Positions 27,074 to 32,600 of a stretch of 64,000 nucleotides of DNA are shown in pieces. The position numbers and the translations under genes were made by a program. The notes below the pieces were generated by a model that was not told the origin of the DNA, did not search any database, and was given only the letters and a program-made list of their open reading frames with translations. The DNA comes from Sphingobacteriales bacterium 44-61 (GTDB taxonomy: Bacteria > Bacteroidota > Bacteroidia > Chitinophagales > Chitinophagaceae), in the NCBI GenBank assembly GCA_001898405.1, contig MKTW01000001.1, forward strand, positions 744,001 through 808,000. The letters are read 5' to 3'. Position 1 is the stretch's first letter, and each line of letters starts with the position of its first letter.

Positions 27074-28516
27074 TATTTCAGCTTCGGCTTTTGTCTTCTT
27101 CCATGGTTTGGGTGCTGTGCCATCCATTTTAACAATTTTTGGTGTGAATTTTCCAACTACATCCACTAATTGCTTTTGCGACTGCATTACCAGGTTGATG
27201 TCTTTGTAAGCAAAAGGCGCTTCATCAAGGCCTCCACCCAGCAGTTTCACGCCATGCCTGGCCAGTTCGTTTTTTAACGCTGCATGCGTGATGGATTGCA
27301 TTGCTTTTGTCCGGCTCATCAACCGGCCTGCTCCGTGAGAAGCTGAATTAACAGCCGCTGTTTCACCCTTTCCTTTCACAATAAACCCATCTGCAGTCAT
27401 GGAGCCTGGGATAATACCCAATATTCCCTTTCCTGCAGGTGTGGCACCCTTCCGGTGTACGATCACTTCATTCCCTTCCCATGTTTCTTTCCACGCAAAA
27501 TTGTGATGATTTTCCACACGCTTGAGGGGTTTTCGCCCTAACTGCTTGCTGATCTTATCATGGATGATATGATGACAGGCTGAAGCATACTCACCTGCAA
27601 GGTTCATTGCCATCCAGTATTCTATTCCTTCTTCTTCATCCAGTCTCAACCAGGCAAGGTTATTAGACTCTCCCGGCAACCGCCTTTTTTGCTTCGCGAT
27701 CTTTGTATAGTAGTTGGCAATATTTGCTCCCAGTGCCCGGGAGCCTGAATGAGACAATAGTCCCAGGTAAACACCAGCTTCTATGCCTAATACCTCATCT
27801 TTTTTCGCAATATCCACTACACCAAATTCTACGAAATGATTTCCGGAACCTGAGGTCCCCAATTGCTTCCAGGCCCTTCCATGCAGATTTTTCAATAATG
27901 GCAATTCAAAAAATGCTTTATCGTCCATCACTTCATGTTCGCTGGCCTGTTTAAATTGGGCGCCGCTTCCGAATAAAGTGGCTTCATGGATCTCCCTGGT
28001 AAAAAACGCTTCTTTCTGCACCAGTTCTTTCGGATCAATATCAAACACACTCAAACACATCCGGCACCCGATATCCACTCCTACTCCATATGGGATCACG
28101 GCATCCTGTGTAGCCAGCACTCCACCGATCGGCAGTCCATAACCGGCATGCGCATCCGGCATTAAAGCGCCTGCCACTGCCACCGGCAGTTTAGCAGCCA
28201 TATACATCTGATGCATAGCACCCTGTTCAATATGCTCTGCACCAAATACATTAAACTGTATCCCAGTTTGGTTCAATGAAATTCCTGCACCTTCCGCGGT
28301 TTCTTTCGGCATCAACTGCTCTGCAATAAGTGCCAGCACAGCATCATTTTTATATTCCACTGGTGCTGCCAGCACGCTTTTCAAAATCTCCATAGCTTCC
28401 TCCTTTTTGTGATGTTTATAGTTTTTTTCCATCACATTCATGGCTATGCTGATTACCGGTCCTTCCGGGTAACCGATAGCTCTTAATTCTTTTCCTTGTA
28501 TCTTAAGCTTTCCCAT
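27062..28516 (-). CDS. rtcB: RtcB-family RNA ligase
   Basis: The 484-residue protein is RtcB throughout. RtcB ligases join RNA 2',3'-cyclic phosphate or 3'-phosphate ends to 5'-OH ends using GTP and Mn2+. Metal ligands are visible at Asp148 and Cys151 (GVGVDIGCRMC), at GSGNH (His227), SHSGSR (His256) and the HHN triplet at 337-339; His394 in SASHGAGR is the expected GMP-attachment residue. It lies at the end of a minus-strand cassette with a slipin gene, a YkuK-like nuclease-fold gene and tRNA-like RNAs, pointing to tRNA repair. An intrinsic terminator and a hairpin separate it from the slipin gene, so its expression may be attenuated. Confidence 0.95.
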   Translation of the reverse strand: MGKLKIQGKELRAIGYPEGPVISIAMNVMEKNYKHHKKEEAMEILKSVLAAPVEYKNDAVLALIAEQLMPKETAEGAGISLNQTGIQFNVFGAEHIEQGAMHQMYMAAKLPVAVAGALMPDAHAGYGLPIGGVLATQDAVIPYGVGVDIGCRMCLSVFDIDPKELVQKEAFFTREIHEATLFGSGAQFKQASEHEVMDDKAFFELPLLKNLHGRAWKQLGTSGSGNHFVEFGVVDIAKKDEVLGIEAGVYLGLLSHSGSRALGANIANYYTKIAKQKRRLPGESNNLAWLRLDEEEGIEYWMAMNLAGEYASACHHIIHDKISKQLGRKPLKRVENHHNFAWKETWEGNEVIVHRKGATPAGKGILGIIPGSMTADGFIVKGKGETAAVNSASHGAGRLMSRTKAMQSITHAALKNELARHGVKLLGGGLDEAPFAYKDINLVMQSQKQLVDVVGKFTPKIVKMDGTAPKPWKKTKAEAEINGE

Positions 28517-28530
28517 AATTTTTGTTTAAG

Positions 28531-28552
28531 CAGGTCCAGTAATGCGGACCTG
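28531..28552 (-). promoter_or_regulatory. Hairpin in the rtcB leader
   Basis: A 7-bp perfect stem (CAGGTCC with GGACCTG) and 8-base loop, 14 bases before the rtcB start codon on the minus strand. It lies between the preceding terminator and rtcB and could influence rtcB translation or protect the 5' end of a processed transcript. Confidence 0.45.
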
Positions 28553-28561
28553 GTTCAAAAA

Positions 28562-28584
28562 CCGAACCGGTAGCTCCGGTCCGG
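28562..28584 (-). terminator. Intrinsic terminator between slipin and rtcB
   Basis: Directly abutting the slipin stop codon, a 9-bp stem with one G-T pair (CCGGACCGG with CCGGTTCGG on the minus strand, loop AGCTA) is followed by TTTTTG. This is a good rho-independent terminator placed inside the cassette, so rtcB would get only read-through transcripts or use an unseen promoter. Confidence 0.7.
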
Positions 28585-29688
28585 TTATTTACTTGATTTT
28601 ACAAACATTTCCTTCAACTGCTCTACCACCGAACCATTACCTGTTACACTGATATAGCTAACTTTATCCGCGATCTTCTCCACATATTCCATTTCTTTCA
28701 GTTTCCACAACATCGCGTTCTCTTCCATCAGCTTGGCAGTGTTCAACAAGCTTCTTGTGCTGGCAGTTTCCTCCCTTCGTATAATGCTGTTGGCCTGTGC
28801 TTTCTTTTCAGCTACCAGCACCTGGTTCATGATCTCTTTAACATCGCCAGGAAGAATGATATCCCTGATACCGAAATCAAGCACGGTTACACCAAGCGCT
28901 TCTGCTTTCGGCTTCACCTGTTGCAGAACGAATGCTGCAATGCTGTCTTTCTTTTCCAGCAATTCATCCAGTGAAAAACCGGCCACATATTCCCGGAGAG
29001 CCAATTGAAAAGCCACATACAGTTGCTTGTCATATTCCTTGTTATCAAGCACAGCTTTCATGACATCCACTACTTTATACTGTGCCCAGGCGTTCAATCT
29101 CAAGGTAGCTTTGTCCCTGGTCAGTATTTCCTGGCCACTGATCTCCAGTTGTTGCTGACGTTTATCCACTCTTGCCAGGAATACGGAAATTGCATTTTTC
29201 CACCAGTAATATACACCGCTTTCCAGCACTCTGAAAAACCGGCCATCAACGAACATAACAGCGTTTTCATAGCTCTCCACTGTTACAGAGCGTACGAAAG
29301 GAACCACCTGTTTAGCAACAAGCACGGTCCTGTCAATGTATTCAGGAATATCAAGCTTGCTGATATCCGCCCTTACGAATTCATAAGGAACGATGCTCTT
29401 CCAGAACGCATAGCGACCTGTGGTCAGCACTTCCTTCAGTAAACCGTTCTGGTACTGCAATACGATCTCATGCTCTTTAACTTCCACAATATTCAGTATG
29501 TCAGCAAGTGCAGCATCCTGCAACAGTATGTTCAATTCAACCGGTGCTGCAAAAGGTTGTGTGATATCATAGATCATCACTTTCTCCTTTCCCCAGAACC
29601 AATAGTTACCGGTCAGCAGCATTTTCTGATATGCGCCGTCCTTAAAAACCAGACCTACCTGGTATGCGTTAATTTTTACCTTTCTCAT
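28585..29688 (-). CDS. Slipin/SPFH (band 7) family protein
   Basis: From the ATG at 29688 the protein has 367 residues. Residues 1-250 hold two stretches of slipin-like beta structure (KINAYQVGLVFKDG, then VTVESYENAVMFVDG) and an SPFH domain (LRLNAWAQYKVVDV, LGVTVLDFGIRDIILPGDVK), followed by the helical oligomerisation segment AEKKAQANSIIRREETASTR. Unlike stomatin it has no N-terminal membrane hairpin. An in-frame ATG at 29775 exists, but the intervening DNA is A/T-rich and leader-like. SPFH proteins linked to RtcB occur in several bacteria; the role in RNA repair is not known to me. It is placed between tRNA-like elements and rtcB. Confidence 0.88.
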   Translation of the reverse strand: MRKVKINAYQVGLVFKDGAYQKMLLTGNYWFWGKEKVMIYDITQPFAAPVELNILLQDAALADILNIVEVKEHEIVLQYQNGLLKEVLTTGRYAFWKSIVPYEFVRADISKLDIPEYIDRTVLVAKQVVPFVRSVTVESYENAVMFVDGRFFRVLESGVYYWWKNAISVFLARVDKRQQQLEISGQEILTRDKATLRLNAWAQYKVVDVMKAVLDNKEYDKQLYVAFQLALREYVAGFSLDELLEKKDSIAAFVLQQVKPKAEALGVTVLDFGIRDIILPGDVKEIMNQVLVAEKKAQANSIIRREETASTRSLLNTAKLMEENAMLWKLKEMEYVEKIADKVSYISVTGNGSVVEQLKEMFVKSSK

Positions 29689-29775
29689 ATCTCTACATTT
29701 TAATTCATTAATTAATAAAAAACCGGCTTTGCATTCCATCCTGGCAACACGGAGCTTGCTTTCAAAAAGTTCCAT

Positions 29776-29982
29776 TCAAATTATTGTCAGCATTATCAAC
29801 AGCACCGTGGCACTGAAGCGCAGCATGGCAGGCCTTGTCATTTCACTTTTATATACAACAAGCTGCGGGTGCTTCCCTGATTGTTCTGTTGGATAGAGCC
29901 CTATCGTTCCAGAACCGGTCAGCAGGCCGGTTTTTGTCCACCATTTTTTAAGAAGTGGTGTTCTTCTTCGTGATTCAAGCAT
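29776..29982 (-). CDS. Possible small membrane-tail protein
   Basis: A 68-residue frame with plausible codon use, a basic N terminus and a hydrophobic end (MLRFSATVLLIMLTII) that could be a tail anchor. Its TGA is directly followed by an ATG, which is the alternative slipin start. I have no family match. The longer frame from 30048 begins inside a tRNA T-arm (MWVRVPLP), which is typical spurious translation of tRNA sequence, so only the shorter form is listed. Confidence 0.3.
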   Translation of the reverse strand: MLESRRRTPLLKKWWTKTGLLTGSGTIGLYPTEQSGKHPQLVVYKSEMTRPAMLRFSATVLLIMLTII

Positions 29983-30020
29983 CCTGAGTGCTTTGCGTCT
30001 ACCTTTCCGCCATTCCCATT

Positions 30021-30103
30021 GATTGGGGAGTGGGACTCGAACCCACATGTTTCTGTTGCTATAACCAACTTAGCTACCGTTTCCGGGGAGGACTCGAACC
30101 TCC
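30021..30103 (-). ncRNA. Tandem tRNA-derived arms (T-arm, D-arm, T-arm)
   Basis: On the minus strand there is a perfect T-arm at 30103-30087 (stem GGAGG/CCTCC, loop TTCGAGT), then after ten bases a tRNA D-arm at 30076-30058 (stem GCTA/TAGC, with GTTGG in the loop), then an 11-base link, then a second perfect T-arm at 30046-30030 (stem GTGGG/CCCAC, loop TTCGAGT). Neither T-arm has a matching 5' acceptor strand nearby, and no anticodon arm is present, so these are not standard tRNAs. They lie between the YkuK-like gene and the slipin gene. They could be tRNA relics or purpose-built tRNA mimics. Confidence 0.6.
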
Positions 30104-30220
30104 GTACACAGATTATGGTGGGGATACCTCATTGATGCAACAGCATACAGATAGTTACTACGTCTGCACTATGGTGTTTTTAAACACTCATCCGGGTTAC
30201 GTTCAACGGGTAATACCCAT

Positions 30221-30236
30221 CTTGCCGTGAAGCAAG
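30221..30236 (-). promoter_or_regulatory. Hairpin after the YkuK-like gene
   Basis: A 5-bp stem (CTTGC/GCAAG) with a 6-base loop, followed on the minus strand by GGGT-ATT-ACCC and GTGTT-TAAA-AACAC stems down to about 30175. No T-run follows, so this reads as structured untranslated RNA between the two genes rather than a terminator. Confidence 0.35.
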
Positions 30237-30270
30237 TTTTTGTGAATGCGATGCATTCAATTATTTATAT

Positions 30271-30759
30271 TCATTGCACTACTTTATTAGCACAGCTTGA
30301 GCTTGCAAAAGCATGCGGTTTAGCTCTGAAAGCAAACCCCATCCCCATGATATACCCCATTGCTTCTTTTAAAGCATCGTTGCTTTTAAAGGCCGGGTTG
30401 GTGTTGATATCGGCGTGCACTTCCATGTCTACATTATATAAAGTGAACAACCGGCTCAATGCATACGCGATTTCAATGCTTTTGGCCACTTCTGCCAGCA
30501 TCCTTTGCTTCACCGTCATTTTCACCCGGCTTATTTCCTCGTGTATATACATGAACCCGCCTTTGTTTCTGCGGATAAACACGATCACTGTAGCAAATTC
30601 AGTTTCCCTGCCTTTCACCTGGCTATCTGTGCCGATACATACTTTCAATTCATGACCCATTGCCTTTTCGCGTACGATCACTTCTCTCAACTCATCTTCA
30701 ATCGGCTGTTTGATTCCTTCGCCGCTAAGCTTTCTCCATTGGTACTCTGTCTGTTCCAT
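30271..30759 (-). CDS. YkuK-family RNase H-like protein (DUF458)
   Basis: A 162-residue protein matching the YkuK/DUF458 family, predicted to have an RNase H-like fold. The first acidic position is in KVCIGTDSQVKGRETEFATV near residue 44, and the second in VHADINTNPAFKSN near residue 115; IHEEISRVKMTVKQRMLAEV lies between. The family is uncharacterised, but the fold and retained acidic residues suggest nuclease or RNA-binding activity. Here it lies between a tRNA-Lys-like RNA and the tandem tRNA arms, in the same direction as slipin and rtcB, which supports an RNA-processing role (inference). The C terminus (SSSCANKVVQ) is divergent. Confidence 0.85.
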   Translation of the reverse strand: MEQTEYQWRKLSGEGIKQPIEDELREVIVREKAMGHELKVCIGTDSQVKGRETEFATVIVFIRRNKGGFMYIHEEISRVKMTVKQRMLAEVAKSIEIAYALSRLFTLYNVDMEVHADINTNPAFKSNDALKEAMGYIMGMGFAFRAKPHAFASSSCANKVVQ

Positions 30760-30866
30760 TGTTTTCCGTTTGTTACTTCAATAATTGCTATGGCGCCGGA
30801 ATCATCCCTCTTCCTTTTACGCTTCGAACATTCCTGGGTTTATAGTGTCTACCTGTCTAAGTCCTC

Positions 30867-30912
30867 CCTTCCCGTCTTCCCGCCTTACCGGTAAGGCGGG
30901 AAGACGGGAAGG
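30867..30912. repeat. 46-bp perfect palindrome
   Basis: Two 23-base arms with no loop (centre TTACC|GGTAA at 30889/30890; the left arm starts CCTTCCCGTCTTCCCGCC) match without a mismatch; the next base pair outward does not pair. It lies between the tRNA-Lys-like RNA and the YkuK-like gene. As RNA it would form a very stable hairpin, and as DNA a possible cruciform. No T-run follows on either strand, so it is not a classical terminator. Confidence 0.9.
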
Positions 30913-30982
30913 ATATACATGGTCAGCAGTTATCCTGTTTCTCAGACCGGCGTTCTGCTATTTAAATCACTTATCCTTCCTG

Positions 30983-31057
30983 TTGGCCCGGGGAGGCTCG
31001 AACTCCCAACTCCCGGTGTAAAAGACCGGTACTCTGTTCCATTTGAGTTACGAACCA
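30983..31057 (-). tRNA. tRNA-Lys(UUU)-like RNA
   Basis: A complete 75-base cloverleaf can be folded by hand. The acceptor TGGTTCG pairs with CGGGCCA in all seven positions (two G-U pairs, U1-A72 instead of G1-C72); D-stem ACTC/GAGT with GG in a 10-base loop; anticodon stem CCGGT/ACCGG with loop CTTTTAC, giving anticodon UUU; 5-base variable loop; T-stem GGGAG/CTCCC with loop TTCGAGC. U8, A14, U33, A58 and the R15-Y48 pair are in place. Discriminator is A, followed by CA, so CCA is not encoded. The U1-A72 end and G-U pairs are unusual for tRNA-Lys. It may be a genuine tRNA or a tRNA mimic of the RtcB cassette. Confidence 0.75.
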
Positions 31058-31063
31058 TTTTTA

Positions 31064-31096
31064 AAGCGTCCCCGCTGCATCTCACGGGGAGCGCTT
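31064..31096 (-). promoter_or_regulatory. Strong hairpin just before the tRNA-like RNA
   Basis: An 11-bp stem with one bulged base (AAGCG, bulge C, TCCCCG paired with CGGGGA, CGCTT) and a 10-base loop ends 6 bases before the tRNA-like 5' end on the minus strand. It is not followed by a T-run. It may be a processing signal or part of a larger RNA with the tRNA-like domain. Confidence 0.6.
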
Positions 31097-31119
31097 ATTC
31101 CTCCTTCTGCATCTAATAT

Positions 31120-31254
31120 CTATCTCAAATCATATTCTGCAGGATGAACCGTTTTGCCGGTTGCCCCTTTATCGTTCTTGTTCCTGTCCTTTCTTTTTCC
31201 TGTCATCACTTCTGCCGCCAAGTGGATAGCCAGGACGATCAATAAAAATTTCAT
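31120..31254 (-). CDS. Small membrane-anchored protein, 44 residues
   Basis: The frame starts MKFLLIVLAIHLAAEVM, a hydrophobic segment fit for a signal anchor, followed by a very basic stretch (TGKRKDRNKNDKG) and a short tail. An AAGGAGG Shine-Dalgarno sequence lies 7 bases before the ATG, much stronger than is usual in Bacteroidota, which makes translation likely. It is the first gene after the terminator at 31308-31334 and is followed directly by the hairpin and the tRNA-Lys-like RNA of the RtcB cassette. I know no family for it. A leader peptide or a membrane anchor for the RNA-repair proteins is conceivable. Confidence 0.6.
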   Translation of the reverse strand: MKFLLIVLAIHLAAEVMTGKRKDRNKNDKGATGKTVHPAEYDLR

Positions 31255-31307
31255 CACACACCTCCTTGTTTCAGTTTCAATCCGGGACTATGTGTTTGAA
31301 AACAAAA

Positions 31308-31334
31308 AGCCCGGTCGTTATTTTCGACCGGGCT
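31308..31334 (-). terminator. Intrinsic terminator upstream of the RtcB cassette
   Basis: A 10-bp perfect stem (AGCCCGGTCG/CGACCGGGCT) with a 7-base loop is followed on the minus strand by TTTTTGTTTT. It ends the 240-nt unit on its right and sits about 55 bases before the small membrane protein gene, so it could also work as an attenuator in the leader of the cassette. Confidence 0.8.
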
Positions 31335-31573
31335 CATTCTTTTATTACAGTGAACACTATGTTCATGTACAGACCTGAGCCGGCCGTATGAAAATGCGGT
31401 TTGATTGGTTACTAGATACGCTACTCGGGACAGTTATGGCATGCCAGTAACATCCGGGTAATGAACCGTATTCATTCCGCATCGTAAATCGTTTATGTTC
31501 TGTTTGCTTTCGCATCAGGTTTGTTTTATTAAACAATTTGTTTACAACCACTTCAATACTCACCAAACAAAAA
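31335..31573 (-). other. 240-nt unit between two terminators, possible ncRNA
   Basis: This interval lies between two minus-strand intrinsic terminators. It holds pairing segments ATGCGG/CCGCAT (31394-31399 with 31477-31482), GGTT/AACC (31407-31410 with 31464-31467) and a TGGCATGCCA palindrome at 31437-31446, plus a TGAACA-CTA-TGTTCA palindrome at 31351-31365. A 50-codon frame (31363-31515) has no family match or clear ribosome site. A structured small RNA or a regulatory leader is possible; nothing definite can be said. Confidence 0.35.
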
Positions 31574-31593
31574 CCCCGCAATTTCTTGCGGGG
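31574..31593 (-). terminator. Intrinsic terminator of the small cysteine-rich peptide gene
   Basis: An 8-bp perfect stem (CCCCGCAA/TTGCGGGG) and 4-base loop, followed on the minus strand by TTTTTGTTTGG. It lies 30 bases after the stop of the 30-residue peptide gene. Confidence 0.85.
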
Positions 31594-31623
31594 CCTGTAT
31601 TTCATTGAATCTTACTATTCTGG

Positions 31624-31716
31624 TTATTCAACAATGCTACAAGCACCACAAGCGCAATAATCCGATTTGGGATTAAAGCCTTTCATTGTTTCAATATGTA
31701 ATTGTATGCGTAGCAT
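31624..31716 (-). CDS. Small cysteine-rich peptide, 30 residues
   Basis: The frame ends with SDYCACGACSIVE, three cysteines in six residues, after a short amphipathic N terminus; MKGFNPKSDY is a possible internal start. It has its own promoter (TTTG, 21 bases, CATCTTTG) with a leader of about 15 bases, and its own intrinsic terminator, so it forms a monocistronic unit of about 150 bases. A strong promoter-gene-terminator layout argues for a real product. It could be a metal-binding peptide, a modified-peptide precursor without an obvious leader, or a signal; I recognise no family. It lies 200 bases downstream of a two-component operon. Confidence 0.5.
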   Translation of the reverse strand: MLRIQLHIETMKGFNPKSDYCACGACSIVE

Positions 31717-31734
31717 TTGTTGTTATTTGCGGTG

Positions 31735-31767
31735 CAAAGATGAAAATAATTTTCCGATGATGCCAAA
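31735..31767 (-). promoter_or_regulatory. Promoter of the small cysteine-rich peptide gene
   Basis: Minus-strand TTTG at 31767-31764 and CATCTTTG at 31742-31735 match the Bacteroidota -33 and -7 elements (7 of 8 in the latter) with a 21-base spacer, and the following GCACCGC is typical of such start regions. An A/T-rich 10-bp inverted repeat (31768-31793) touches the -33 element and could be an operator. Confidence 0.65.
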
Positions 31768-31915
31768 TTTTTTCTAATATTTTTTAGAAAAAAAATCAAA
31801 CCGGCATTTTAAAGCGGGTCAATGAACATCCATACAGAGTAAAAGAGATGAGCTATACAAGAGCAGGATCTTGAAATCTGAAAGAGTAAACCAGAGCAGA
31901 ATATCTAACGGATGA

Positions 31916-32587
31916 TCAGTTTTTTCCCGGGGAATAATGTCCATTCTTAATCGCGTAAATAATAATTCCTGCTGTATTCTTCACGTTCATTTTCTCCATG
32001 ATCTTCATACGCAATCCCTCCACCGTACGAACACTCAGGAAAATTTTCTCAGCAATCTCTTTATTGGTTATCCCTTCACAGATATGGGTAATGATCTCTT
32101 TTTCCCGCTCTGTAAATTCCAGTTTAGGTTTTTGCCGGTAGGGATTGAACTTGCTTTTGGCCACCAATTGGGCAAGCCGGTGTGATGTATGCTTACAATA
32201 ATAAGGTGTTTGATCGTATACTGATTGAATTGCTTCCTTGATCTCGTTTTTATCCGCGTTTTTCAGCAGATAGCCTTTAGCACCTGATTCCAGCATTTCG
32301 ATGATCTGCTCTTCTTCATCAAACATAGTGAGAGCGATGATACCTATATGAGGATGATGTTCAGTAAGGTATCGTGTAGCCGATGCTCCATCCATCCTGG
32401 GCATTTTTACGTCGGTGATCACAACGTCAGGCTTAAGCTGTTCTGTTTTCTCGATAAGCTCCTTGCCATCTTCCGCTTCAGCCAATAGCTGAATATCGGG
32501 CTGTTTTTGCAGCATCAGTTTCAGTCCGTCACGGAATATTTCATGATCATCCGCTATGATCACTTTTATGGTTCCATGTAATTTCAT
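31916..32587 (-). CDS. LuxR/NarL-family response regulator (module 1)
   Basis: A 223-residue response regulator. The receiver domain has the acidic pair in IIADDHEIFRDG, the phosphoacceptor Asp in VVITDVKMPRMDG and the conserved Lys in GYLLKNADK. The C-terminal GerE/LuxR helix-turn-helix is complete (FTEREKEIITHICEGITNKE, LSVRTVEGLRMKIMEK). The ATG at 32587 is chosen; the longer frame starts with TTG inside the kinase gene. It is the output of the adjacent histidine kinase, 13 bases upstream. Its targets are unknown; the cysteine-rich peptide gene just downstream is one candidate. Confidence 0.93.
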   Translation of the reverse strand: MKLHGTIKVIIADDHEIFRDGLKLMLQKQPDIQLLAEAEDGKELIEKTEQLKPDVVITDVKMPRMDGASATRYLTEHHPHIGIIALTMFDEEEQIIEMLESGAKGYLLKNADKNEIKEAIQSVYDQTPYYCKHTSHRLAQLVAKSKFNPYRQKPKLEFTEREKEIITHICEGITNKEIAEKIFLSVRTVEGLRMKIMEKMNVKNTAGIIIYAIKNGHYSPGKN

Positions 32588-32600
32588 GAGTAAAGTATCG

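Noticed and set aside
29983-30048. N-terminal extension MWVRVPLP of the small frame at 29776-29982
   Set aside because: It is translated from a tRNA T-arm (GTGGGTTCGAGTCCC), a well-known source of false proteins.
30785-31116. Plus-strand frames over the tRNA-like and palindrome region
   Set aside because: They cross the cloverleaf and the 46-bp palindrome on the wrong strand and have no coding character.
31363-31605. 80-residue minus-strand frame
   Set aside because: Its first third is the terminator stem at 31574-31593 (KYRPRKKLRG is typical terminator translation), and the remainder has no family or ribosome site.
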